37,207 bases of DNA from Tritrichomonas musculus (Eukaryota > Parabasalia > Tritrichomonadida > Tritrichomonadidae). Position 1 is the stretch's first letter; each line of letters opens with the position of its first letter. The stretch is taken from assembly GCA_039105265.1 (NCBI GenBank), contig JAPFFF010000155.1, positions 1-37,207 on the forward strand. Reading direction: 5' to 3'. Shown piece after piece: positions 12,053 through 24,497 of the stretch. The notes under the pieces were generated by a model. That model saw only the letters and a list, made by a program, of their open reading frames with translations, had not been told where the DNA came from and made no database searches. Position numbers and translations under genes: made by a program.

Positions 12053-12838
12053 GTTTGAGATTTGTGTTTTATTTAACTCTGTTCACTTGTGAGAAACGTT
12101 TGAATAAGAATAATTGATATTGCGATTTAATCTTTATTGATTTTACTTAATTTCGAAATCGTTTTTAATTATCTTACAAAAGTGTTTGAGATTTGTGTTT
12201 TATTTAACTCTGTTCATTTGTGAGAAATGTTAGAATAAGAATAACTGAGATTAAGCTTTAATTTTTACTGATTTTACTTAATTTCGAAATCGTTTTTAAT
12301 TATCTTACAAAAGTGTTTGAGATTTGTGTTTTATTTAACTCTGTTCATTTGTGAGAAACGTTTGAATAAGAATAACTGAGATTAAGCTTTAATTTTTACT
12401 GATTTTACTTAATTTCGAAATCGTTTTTAATTATCTTACAAAAGTGTTTGAGATTTGTGTTTTATTTAACTCTGTTCACTTGTGAGAAACGTTTGAATAA
12501 GAATAATTGATATTGCGATTTAATCTTTATTGATTTTACTTAATTTCGAAATCGTTTTTAATTATCTTACAAAAGTGTTTGAGATTTGTGTTTTATTTAA
12601 CTCTGTTCATTTGTGAGAAATGTTAGAATAAGAATAACTGAGATTAAGCTTTAATTTTTACTGATTTTACTTAATTTCGAAATCGTTTTTAATTATCTTA
12701 CAAAAGTGTTTGAGATTTGTGTTTTATTTAACTCTGTTCATTTGTGAGAAACGTTTGAATAAGAATAACTGAGATTAAGCTTTAATTTTTACTGATTTTA
12801 CTTAATTTCGAAATCGTTTATAATTATCTTACAAAAGT
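12053..12838. repeat. Tandem B-M-K trimers (U93-U98)
   Basis: Two adjacent copies of a 393-bp higher-order unit: B with C80/T85, then M (AAATGTTAGA), then an R unit with AAACGTTTGA and T34/C62. The copies begin at 12053 and 12446. They differ only at the last unit's m113 (T, then A) as read by eye. B units precede (U92) and follow (U99) the pair. Confidence 0.75.
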
Positions 12839-13755
12839 GTTTGAGATTTGTGTTTTATTTAACTCTGTTCACTTGTGAGAAACGTTTGAATAAGAATAAT
12901 TGATATTGCGATTTAATCTTTATTGATTTTACTTAATTTCGAAATCGTTTTTAATTATCTTACAAAAGTGTTTGAGATTTGTGTTTTATTTAACTCTGTT
13001 CACTTGTGAGAAACGTTTGAATAGGAATAATTGAGATTAAGCTTTAATTTTTACTGATTTTACTTAATTTCGAAATCGTTTATAATTATCTTACAAAAGT
13101 GTTTGAGATTTATGTTTTATTTAACTCTGTTCACTTGTGAGAAACGTTTGAATAGGAATAATTGAGATTAAGCTTTAATTTTTACTGATTTTACTTAATT
13201 TCGAAATCGTTTATAATTATCTTACAAAAGTGTTTGAGATTTGTGTTTTATTTAACTCTGTTCACTTGTGAGAAACGTTTGAATAGGAATAATTGATATT
13301 GCGATTTAATTTTTACTGATTTTACTTAATTTCGAAATCGTTTTTAATTATCTTACAAAAGTGTTTGAGATTTGTGTTTTATTTAACTCTGTTCACTTGT
13401 GAGAAACGTTTGAATAAGAATAACTGAGATTAAGCTTTAATTTTTACTGATTTTACTTAATTTCGAAATCGTTTATAATTATCTTACAAAAGTGTTTGAG
13501 ATTTGTGTTTTATTTAACTCTGTTCACTTGTGAGAAACGTTTGAATAAGAATAATTGATATTGCGATTTAATTTTTACTGATTTTACTTAATTTCGAAAT
13601 CGTTTTTAATTATCTTACAAAAGTGTTTGAGATTTGTGTTTTATTTAACTCTGTTCATTTGTGAGAAACGTTTGAATAAGAATAACTGAGATTAAGCTTT
13701 AATTTTTATTGATTTTACTTAATTTCGAAATCGTTTTCAATTATCTTACAAAAGT

Positions 13756-14410
13756 GTTTGAGATTTGTGTTTTATTTAACTCTGTTCACTTGTGAGAAAC
13801 GTTTGAATAAGAATAATTGATATTGCGATTTAATCTTTATTGATTTTACTTAATTTCGAAATCGTTTTTAATTATCTTACAAAAGTGTTTGAGATTTGTG
13901 TTTTATTTAACTCTGTTCACTTGTGAGAAACGTTTGAATAAGAATAATTGATATTGCGATTTAATCTTTATTGATTTTACTTAATTTCGAAATCGTTTTT
14001 AATTATCTTACAAAAGTGTTTGAGATTTGTGTTTTATTTAACTCTGTTCATTTGTGAGAAATGTTAGAATAAGAATAACTGAGATTAAGCTTTAATTTTT
14101 ACTGATTTTACTTAATTTCGAAATCGTTTTTAATTATCTTACAAAAGTGTTTGAGATTTGTGTTTTATTTAACTCTGTTCATTTGTGAGAAACGTTTGAA
14201 TAAGAATAACTGAGATTAAGCTTTAATTTTTACTGATTTTACTTAATTTCGAAATCGTTTATAATTATCTTACAAAAGTGTTTGAGATTTGTGTTTTATT
14301 TAACTCTGTTCACTTGTGAGAAACGTTTGAATAAGAATAATTGATATTGCGATTTAATCTTTATTGATTTTACTTAATTTCGAAATCGTTTTTAATTATC
14401 TTACAAAAGT
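13756..14410. repeat. B-B-M-K-B block (U106-U110)
   Basis: Same monomer order as U92-U99 (11922-12969) but with a single B-M-K trimer instead of two. This looks like a duplicated segment that has lost or never gained one 393-bp unit. Confidence 0.65.
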
Positions 14411-15458
14411 GTTTGAGATTTGTGTTTTATTTAACTCTGTTCACTTGTGAGAAACGTTTGAATAAGAATAACTGAGATTAAGCTTTAATTTTTACTGATT
14501 TTACTTAATTTCGAAATCGTTTTTAATTATCTTACAAAAGTGTTTGAGATTTGTGTTTTATTTAACTCTGTTCACTTGTGAGAAACGTTTGAATAAGAAT
14601 AACTGAGATTAAGCTTTAATTTTTACTGATTTTACTTAATTTCGAAATCGTTTTTAATTATCTTACAAAAGTGTTTGAGATTTGTGTTTTATTTAACTCT
14701 GTTCATTTGTGAGAAACGTTTGAATAAGAATAACTGAGATTAAGCTTTAATTTTTATTGATTTTACTTAATTTCGAAATCGTTTATAATTATCTTACAAA
14801 AGTGTTTGAGATTTGTGTTTTATTTAACTCTGTTCATTTGTGAGAAACGTTTGAATAAGAATAACTGAGATTAAGCTTTAATTTTTACTGATTTTACTTA
14901 ATTTCGAAATCGTTTATAATTATCTTACAAAAGTGTTTGAGATTTGTGTTTTATTTAACTCTGTTCATTTGTGAGAAACGTTTGAATAAGAATAATTGAT
15001 ATTGCGATTTAATCTTTATTGATTTTACTTAATTTCGAAATCGTTTTTAATTATCTTACAAAAGTGTTTGAGATTTGTGTTTTATTTAACTCTGTTCACT
15101 TGTGAGAAACGTTTGAATAAGAATAACTGAGATTAAGCTTTAATTTTTACTGATTTTACTTAATTTCGAAATCGTTTTTAATTATCTTACAAAAGTGTTT
15201 GAGATTTGTGTTTTATTTAACTCTGTTCATTTGTGAGAAACGTTTGAATAAGAATAACTGAGATTAAGCTTTAATTTTTATTGATTTTACTTAATTTCGA
15301 AATCGTTTTTAATTATCTTACAAAAGTGTTTGAGATTTGTGTTTTATTTAACTCTGTTCATTTGTGAGAAACGTTTGAATAAGAATAACTGAGATTAAGC
15401 TTTAATTTTTATTGATTTTACTTAATTTCGAAATCGTTTATAATTATCTTACAAAAGT

Positions 15459-15589
15459 GTTTGAGATTTGTGTTTTATTTAACTCTGTTCATTTGTGAGA
15501 AACGTTTGAATAAGAATAATTGATATTGCGCTTTAATCTTTACTAATTTTACTTAATTTCGAAATCGTTTTTAATTATCTTACAAAAGT
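15459..15589. repeat. B/R hybrid monomer U119
   Basis: Has the B changes at m66-72 (GATATTGCG) but C at m73 as in R, giving GCGCTTT, plus C80 and G87A (ACTAATT). It may be an exchange product or a point change in a B unit. U231 at 30131 shares the GCGCTTT block. Confidence 0.6.
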
Positions 15590-15982
15590 GTTTGAGATTT
15601 GTGTTTTATTTAACTCTGTTCATTTGTGAGAAACGTTTGAATAAGAATAACTGAGATTAAGCTTTAATTTTTATTGATTTTACTTAATTTCGAAATCGTT
15701 TTCAATTATCTTACAAAAGTGTTTGAGATTTGTGTTTTATTTAACTCTGTTCACTTGTGAGAAACGTTTGAATAAGAATAACTGAGATTAAGCTTTAATT
15801 TTTATTGATTTTACTTAATTTCGAAATCGTTTTCAATTATCTTACAAAAGTGTTTGAGATTTGTGTTTTATTTAACTCTGTTCATTTGTGAGAAACGTTT
15901 GAATAAGAATAACTGAGATTAAGCTTTAATTTTTACTGATTTTACTTAATTTCGAAATCGTTTTTAATTATCTTACAAAAGT

Positions 15983-17554
15983 GTTTGAGATTTGTGTTTT
16001 ATTTAACTCTGTTCATTTGTGAGAAACGTTTGAATAAGAATAACTGAGATTAAGCTTTAATTTTTATTGATTTTACTTAATTTCGAAATCGTTTATAATT
16101 ATCTTACAAAAGTGTTTGAGATTTGTGTTTTATTTAACTCTGTTCATTTGTGAGAAACGTTTGAATAAGAATAACTGAGATTAAGCTTTAATTTTTACTG
16201 ATTTTACTTAATTTCGAAATCGTTTTTAATTATCTTACAAAAGTGTTTGAGATTTGTGTTTTATTTAACTCTGTTCATTTGTGAGAAACGTTTGAATAAG
16301 AATAACTGAGATTAAGCTTTAATTTTTACTGATTTTACTTAATTTCGAAATCGTTTTTAATTATCTTACAAAAGTGTTTGAGATTTGTGTTTTATTTAAC
16401 TCTGTTCACTTGTGAGAAACGTTTGAATAGGAATAATTGAGATTAAGCTTTAATTTTTACTGATTTTACTTAATTTCGAAATCGTTTATAATTATCTTAC
16501 AAAAGTGTTTGAGATTTGTGTTTTATTTAACTCTGTTCACTTGTGAGAAACGTTTGAATAAGAATAATTGAGATTAAGCTTTAATTTTTACTGATTTTAC
16601 TTAATTTCGAAATCGTTTATAATTATCTTACAAAAGTGTTTGAGATTTGTGTTTTATTTAACTCTGTTCACTTGTGAGAAACGTTTGAATAAGAATAATT
16701 GATATTGCGATTTAATCTTTATTGATTTTACTTAATTTCGAAATCGTTTTTAATTATCTTACAAAAGTGTTTGAGATTTGTGTTTTATTTAACTCTGTTC
16801 ACTTGTGAGAAACGTTTGAATAGGAATAATTGAGATTAAGCTTTAATTTTTACTGATTTTACTTAATTTCGAAATCGTTTATAATTATCTTACAAAAGTG
16901 TTTGAGATTTATGTTTTATTTAACTCTGTTCACTTGTGAGAAACGTTTGAATAAGAATAATTGATATTGCGATTTAATCTTTATTGATTTTACTTAATTT
17001 CGAAATCGTTTATAATTATCTTACAAAAGTGTTTGAGATTTGTGTTTTATTTAACTCTGTTCACTTGTGAGAAACGTTTGAATAGGAATAATTGAGATTA
17101 AGCTTTAATTTTTACTGATTTTACTTAATTTCGAAATCGTTTATAATTATCTTACAAAAGTGTTTGAGATTTGTGTTTTATTTAACTCTGTTCACTTGTG
17201 AGAAACGTTTGAATAAGAATAATTGAGATTAAGCTTTAATTTTTACTGATTTTACTTAATTTCGAAATCGTTTATAATTATCTTACAAAAGTGTTTGAGA
17301 TTTGTGTTTTATTTAACTCTGTTCACTTGTGAGAAACGTTTGAATAAGAATAATTGATATTGCGATTTAATCTTTATTGATTTTACTTAATTTCGAAATC
17401 GTTTTTAATTATCTTACAAAAGTGTTTGAGATTTGTGTTTTATTTAACTCTGTTCACTTGTGAGAAACGTTTGAATAGGAATAATTGAGATTAAGCTTTA
17501 ATTTTTACTGATTTTACTTAATTTCGAAATCGTTTATAATTATCTTACAAAAGT
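15983..17554. repeat. Segmental duplication A, left copy (U123-U134)
   Basis: Twelve successive monomers match, type for type, the twelve at 22140-23711, at a lag of 6157 bp (47 monomers). By eye there are about four base differences over 1572 bp: m113 in U125, G12A in the partners of U128 and U133, and one A119G in the partner of U134. That is far fewer than between neighbouring monomers. Confidence 0.75.
16376..17554. repeat. 5-monomer higher-order repeat, left pair (U126-U134)
   Basis: Order G55-R, A55-R, B, G55-R, B(G12A, A113) over 16376-17030, then the first four of the five again over 17031-17554. The unit is 655 bp. The fifth position of the second copy is replaced by a T34-C62 R unit (U135). 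Confidence 0.75.
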
Positions 17555-17947
17555 GTTTGAGATTTGTGTTTTATTTAACTCTGTTCATTTGTGAGAAACG
17601 TTTGAATAAGAATAACTGAGATTAAGCTTTAATTTTTACTGATTTTACTTAATTTCGAAATCGTTTATAATTATCTTACAAAAGTGTTTGAGATTTGTGT
17701 TTTATTTAACTCTGTTCACTTGTGAGAAACGTTTGAATAAGAATAATTGAGATTAAGCTTTAATTTTTACTGATTTTACTTAATTTCGAAATCGTTTATA
17801 ATTATCTTACAAAAGTGTTTGAGATTTGTGTTTTATTTAACTCTGTTCACTTGTGAGAAACGTTTGAATAAGAATAATTGATATTGCGATTTAATTTTTA
17901 CTGATTTTACTTAATTTCGAAATCGTTTATAATTATCTTACAAAAGT

Positions 17948-18602
17948 GTTTGAGATTTGTGTTTTATTTAACTCTGTTCACTTGTGAGAAACGTTTGAAT
18001 AGGAATAATTGAGATTAAGCTTTAATTTTTACTGATTTTACTTAATTTCGAAATCGTTTATAATTATCTTACAAAAGTGTTTGAGATTTGTGTTTTATTT
18101 AACTCTGTTCACTTGTGAGAAACGTTTGAATAGGAATAATTGATATTGCGATTTAATTTTTACTGATTTTACTTAATTTCGAAATCGTTTTTAATTATCT
18201 TACAAAAGTGTTTGAGATTTGTGTTTTATTTAACTCTGTTCACTTGTGAGAAACGTTTGAATAAGAATAATTGATATTGCGATTTAATCTTTATTGATTT
18301 TACTTAATTTCGAAATCGTTTTTAATTATCTTACAAAAGTGTTTGAGATTTGTGTTTTATTTAACTCTGTTCATTTGTGAGAAATGTTAGAATAAGAATA
18401 ATTGAGATTAAGCTTTAATTTTTACTGATTTTACTTAATTTCGAAATCGTTTTTAATTATCTTACAAAAGTGTTTGAGATTTGTGTTTTATTTAACTCTG
18501 TTCACTTGTGAGAAACGTTTGAATAGGAATAATTGAGATTAAGCTTTAATTTTTACTGATTTTACTTAATTTCGAAATCGTTTATAATTATCTTACAAAA
18601 GT
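17948..18602. repeat. Segmental duplication B, left copy (U138-U142)
   Basis: Order G55-R, G55-B(T80/C85), A55-B(C80/T85), M with T62, G55-R. It matches 23843-24497 with one difference seen (A52T in the M unit of the right copy). The lag is 5895 bp, two monomers less than for duplication A, so the two blocks are one copied segment that later changed by two monomers between them. Confidence 0.7.
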
Positions 18603-21600
18603 GTTTGAGATTTGTGTTTTATTTAACTCTGTTCACTTGTGAGAAACGTTTGAATAAGAATAATTGAGATTAAGCTTTAATTTTTACTGATTTTACTTAA
18701 TTTCGAAATCGTTTTTAATTATCTTACAAAAGTGTTTGAGATTTGTGTTTTATTTAACTCTGTTCACTTGTGAGAAACGTTTGAATAAGAATAATTGATA
18801 TTGCGATTTAATTTTTACTGATTTTACTTAATTTCGAAATCGTTTTTAATTATCTTACAAAAGTGTTTGAGATTTGTGTTTTATTTAACTCTGTTCACTT
18901 GTGAGAAACGTTTGAATAAGAATAATTGATATTGCGATTTAATCTTTATTGATTTTACTTAATTTCGAAATCGTTTTTAATTATCTTACAAAAGTGTTTG
19001 AGATTTGTGTTTTATTTAACTCTGTTCACTTGTGAGAAACGTTTGAATAAGAATAATTGAGATTAAGCTTTAATTTTTACTGATTTTACTTAATTTCGAA
19101 ATCGTTTTTAATTATCTTACAAAAGTGTTTGAGATTTGTGTTTTATTTAACTCTGTTCACTTGTGAGAAACGTTTGAATAAGAATAACTGAGATTAAGCT
19201 TTAATTTTTACTGATTTTACTTAATTTCGAAATCGTTTATAATTATCTTACAAAAGTGTTTGAGATTTGTGTTTTATTTAACTCTGTTCACTTGTGAGAA
19301 ACGTTAGAATAAGAATAACTGAGATTAAGCTTTAATTTTTACTGATTTTACTTAATTTCGAAATCGTTTATAATTATCTTACAAAAGTGTTTGAGATTTG
19401 TGTTTTATTTAACTCTGTTCACTTGTGAGAAACGTTTGAATAAGAATAATTGAGATTAAGCTTTAATTTTTACTGATTTTACTTAATTTCGAAATCGTTT
19501 ATAATTATCTTACAAAAGTGTTTGAGATTTGTGTTTTATTTAACTCTGTTCACTTGTGAGAAACGTTTGAATAAGAATAATTGAGATTAAGCTTTAATTT
19601 TTACTGATTTTACTTAATTTCGAAATCGTTTATAATTATCTTACAAAAGTGTTTGAGATTTGTGTTTTATTTAACTCTGTTCACTTGTGAGAAACGTTTG
19701 AATAAGAATAATTGATATTGCGATTTAATTTTTACTGATTTTACTTAATTTCGAAATCGTTTTTAATTATCTTACAAAAGTGTTTGAGATTTGTGTTTTA
19801 TTTAACTCTGTTCACTTGTGAGAAACGTTTGAATAAGAATAATTGAGATTAAGCTTTAATTTTTACTGATTTTACTTAATTTCGAAATCGTTTTTAATTA
19901 TCTTACAAAAGTGTTTGAGATTTGTGTTTTATTTAACTCTGTTCACTTGTGAGAAACGTTTGAATAGGAATAATTGAGATTAAGCTTTAATTTTTACTGA
20001 TTTTACTTAATTTCGAAATCGTTTATAATTATCTTACAAAAGTGTTTGAGATTTGTGTTTTATTTAACTCTGTTCACTTGTGAGAAACGTTTGAATAGGA
20101 ATAATTGATATTGCGATTTAATTTTTACTGATTTTACTTAATTTCGAAATCGTTTATAATTATCTTACAAAAGTGTTTGAGATTTGTGTTTTATTTAACT
20201 CTGTTCACTTGTGAGAAACGTTTGAATAGGAATAATTGAGATTAAGCTTTAATTTTTACTGATTTTACTTAATTTCGAAATCGTTTATAATTATCTTACA
20301 AAAGTGTTTGAGATTTGTGTTTTATTTAACTCTGTTCACTTGTGAGAAACGTTTGAATAAGAATAATTGATATTGCGATTTAATTTTTACTGATTTTACT
20401 TAATTTCGAAATCGTTTATAATTATCTTACAAAAGTGTTTGAGATTTGTGTTTTATTTAACTCTGTTCACTTGTGAGAAACGTTTGAATAGGAATAATTG
20501 AGATTAAGCTTTAATTTTTACTGATTTTACTTAATTTCGAAATCGTTTTTAATTATCTTACAAAAGTGTTTGAGATTTGTGTTTTATTTAACTCTGTTCA
20601 CTTGTGAGAAACGTTTGAATAGGAATAATTGAGATTAAGCTTTAATTTTTACTGATTTTACTTAATTTCGAAATCGTTTATAATTATCTTACAAAAGTGT
20701 TTGAGATTTGTGTTTTATTTAACTCTGTTCACTTGTGAGAAACGTTTGAATAGGAATAATTGAGATTAAGCTTTAATTTTTACTGATTTTACTTAATTTC
20801 GAAATCGTTTATAATTATCTTACAAAAGTGTTTGAGATTTGTGTTTTATTTAACTCTGTTCACTTGTGAGAAACGTTTGAATAGGAATAATTGAGATTAA
20901 GCTTTAATTTTTACTGATTTTACTTAATTTCGAAATCGTTTATAATTATCTTACAAAAGTGTTTGAGATTTGTGTTTTATTTAACTCTGTTCACTTGTGA
21001 GAAACGTTTGAATAAGAATAATTGATATTGCGATTTAATTTTTACTGATTTTACTTAATTTCGAAATCGTTTTTAATTATCTTACAAAAGTGTTTGAGAT
21101 TTGTGTTTTATTTAACTCTGTTCACTTGTGAGAAACGTTTGAATAGGAATAATTGAGATTAAGCTTTAATTTTTACTGATTTTACTTAATTTCGAAATCG
21201 TTTTTAATTATCTTACAAAAGTGTTTGAGATTTGTGTTTTATTTAACTCTGTTCACTTGTGAGAAACGTTTGAATAAGAATAATTGAGATTAAGCTTTAA
21301 TTTTTACTGATTTTACTTAATTTCGAAATCGTTTATAATTATCTTACAAAAGTGTTTGAGATTTGTGTTTTATTTAACTCTGTTCACTTGTGAGAAACGT
21401 TTGAATAAGAATAATTGAGATTAAGCTTTAATTTTTACTGATTTTACTTAATTTCGAAATCGTTTATAATTATCTTACAAAAGTGTTTGAGATTTGTGTT
21501 TTATTTAACTCTGTTCACTTGTGAGAAACGTTTGAATAGGAATAATTGATATTGCGATTTAATTTTTACTGATTTTACTTAATTTCGAAATCGTTTTTAA

Positions 21601-22139
21601 TTATCTTACAAAAGTGTTTGAGATTTGTGTTTTATTTAACTCTGTTCACTTGTGAGAAACGTTTGAATAAGAATAATTGATATTGCGATTTAATCTTTAT
21701 TGATTTTACTTAATTTCGAAATCGTTTTTAATTATCTTACAAAAGTGTTTGAGATTTGTGTTTTATTTAACTCTGTTCACTTGTGAGAAACGTTTGAATA
21801 AGAATAATTGAGATTAAGCTTTAATTTTTACTGATTTTACTTAATTTCGAAATCGTTTTTAATTATCTTACAAAAGTGTTTGAGATTTGTGTTTTATTTA
21901 ACTCTGTTCATTTGTGAGAAACGTTTGAATAAGAATAACTGAGATTAAGCTTTAATTTTTATTGATTTTACTTAATTTCGAAATCGTTTATAATTATCTT
22001 ACAAAAGTGTTTGAGATTTGTGTTTTATTTAACTCTGTTCATTTGTGAGAAACGTTTGAATAAGAATAATTGATATTGCGATTTAATCTTTATTGATTTT
22101 ACTTAATTTCGAAATCGTTTTTAATTATCTTACAAAAGT

Positions 22140-23711
22140 GTTTGAGATTTGTGTTTTATTTAACTCTGTTCATTTGTGAGAAACGTTTGAATAAGAATAA
22201 CTGAGATTAAGCTTTAATTTTTATTGATTTTACTTAATTTCGAAATCGTTTATAATTATCTTACAAAAGTGTTTGAGATTTGTGTTTTATTTAACTCTGT
22301 TCATTTGTGAGAAACGTTTGAATAAGAATAACTGAGATTAAGCTTTAATTTTTACTGATTTTACTTAATTTCGAAATCGTTTTTAATTATCTTACAAAAG
22401 TGTTTGAGATTTGTGTTTTATTTAACTCTGTTCATTTGTGAGAAACGTTTGAATAAGAATAACTGAGATTAAGCTTTAATTTTTACTGATTTTACTTAAT
22501 TTCGAAATCGTTTATAATTATCTTACAAAAGTGTTTGAGATTTGTGTTTTATTTAACTCTGTTCACTTGTGAGAAACGTTTGAATAGGAATAATTGAGAT
22601 TAAGCTTTAATTTTTACTGATTTTACTTAATTTCGAAATCGTTTATAATTATCTTACAAAAGTGTTTGAGATTTGTGTTTTATTTAACTCTGTTCACTTG
22701 TGAGAAACGTTTGAATAAGAATAATTGAGATTAAGCTTTAATTTTTACTGATTTTACTTAATTTCGAAATCGTTTATAATTATCTTACAAAAGTGTTTGA
22801 GATTTATGTTTTATTTAACTCTGTTCACTTGTGAGAAACGTTTGAATAAGAATAATTGATATTGCGATTTAATCTTTATTGATTTTACTTAATTTCGAAA
22901 TCGTTTTTAATTATCTTACAAAAGTGTTTGAGATTTGTGTTTTATTTAACTCTGTTCACTTGTGAGAAACGTTTGAATAGGAATAATTGAGATTAAGCTT
23001 TAATTTTTACTGATTTTACTTAATTTCGAAATCGTTTATAATTATCTTACAAAAGTGTTTGAGATTTATGTTTTATTTAACTCTGTTCACTTGTGAGAAA
23101 CGTTTGAATAAGAATAATTGATATTGCGATTTAATCTTTATTGATTTTACTTAATTTCGAAATCGTTTATAATTATCTTACAAAAGTGTTTGAGATTTGT
23201 GTTTTATTTAACTCTGTTCACTTGTGAGAAACGTTTGAATAGGAATAATTGAGATTAAGCTTTAATTTTTACTGATTTTACTTAATTTCGAAATCGTTTA
23301 TAATTATCTTACAAAAGTGTTTGAGATTTGTGTTTTATTTAACTCTGTTCACTTGTGAGAAACGTTTGAATAAGAATAATTGAGATTAAGCTTTAATTTT
23401 TACTGATTTTACTTAATTTCGAAATCGTTTATAATTATCTTACAAAAGTGTTTGAGATTTATGTTTTATTTAACTCTGTTCACTTGTGAGAAACGTTTGA
23501 ATAAGAATAATTGATATTGCGATTTAATCTTTATTGATTTTACTTAATTTCGAAATCGTTTTTAATTATCTTACAAAAGTGTTTGAGATTTGTGTTTTAT
23601 TTAACTCTGTTCACTTGTGAGAAACGTTTGAATAGGAATAATTGAGATTAAGCTTTAATTTTTACTGATTTTACTTAATTTCGAAATCGTTTATAATTGT
23701 CTTACAAAAGT
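22140..23711. repeat. Segmental duplication A, right copy (U170-U181)
   Basis: Partner of 15983-17554. Both matching B units at the third HOR position carry G12A here and not in the left copy. U181 has a unique A119G (AATTGTC). Confidence 0.75.
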
Positions 23712-23842
23712 GTTTGAGATTTATGTTTTATTTAACTCTGTTCACTTGTGAGAAACGTTTGAATAAGAATAATTGATATTGCGATTTAATCTTTATTGAT
23801 TTTACTTAATTTCGAAATCGTTTATAATTATCTTACAAAAGT
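22533..23842. repeat. 5-monomer higher-order repeat, right pair (U173-U182)
   Basis: Two complete 655-bp copies, 22533-23187 and 23188-23842, each G55-R, A55-R, B(G12A, T113), G55-R, B(G12A, A113). By eye they differ by a single base, A119G in U181. This is the clearest higher-order repeat in the window. Confidence 0.8.
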
Positions 23843-24497
23843 GTTTGAGATTTGTGTTTTATTTAACTCTGTTCACTTGTGAGAAACGTTTGAATAGGAA
23901 TAATTGAGATTAAGCTTTAATTTTTACTGATTTTACTTAATTTCGAAATCGTTTATAATTATCTTACAAAAGTGTTTGAGATTTGTGTTTTATTTAACTC
24001 TGTTCACTTGTGAGAAACGTTTGAATAGGAATAATTGATATTGCGATTTAATTTTTACTGATTTTACTTAATTTCGAAATCGTTTTTAATTATCTTACAA
24101 AAGTGTTTGAGATTTGTGTTTTATTTAACTCTGTTCACTTGTGAGAAACGTTTGAATAAGAATAATTGATATTGCGATTTAATCTTTATTGATTTTACTT
24201 AATTTCGAAATCGTTTTTAATTATCTTACAAAAGTGTTTGAGATTTGTGTTTTATTTAACTCTGTTCATTTGTGAGAAATGTTAGATTAAGAATAATTGA
24301 GATTAAGCTTTAATTTTTACTGATTTTACTTAATTTCGAAATCGTTTTTAATTATCTTACAAAAGTGTTTGAGATTTGTGTTTTATTTAACTCTGTTCAC
24401 TTGTGAGAAACGTTTGAATAGGAATAATTGAGATTAAGCTTTAATTTTTACTGATTTTACTTAATTTCGAAATCGTTTATAATTATCTTACAAAAGT
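23843..24497. repeat. Segmental duplication B, right copy (U183-U187)
   Basis: Partner of 17948-18602. The M unit (U186) has the extra A52T change (GTTAGATTAAG) that also marks U77, U81, U210, U215 and U228. Confidence 0.7.

Larger units (their letters stand above)
11267..16375. repeat. Mixed B/M-rich domain (U87-U125)
   Basis: B units are frequent and often followed by an M unit and then an ordinary R unit. G55 occurs in two clusters, U89-U91 and U100-U102. U113-U125 is mainly T34-C62 R units, many with T85 (U113, U117, U118, U120, U121, U123), some ending TTTTCAATT. There is only satellite in the region. Confidence 0.75.
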
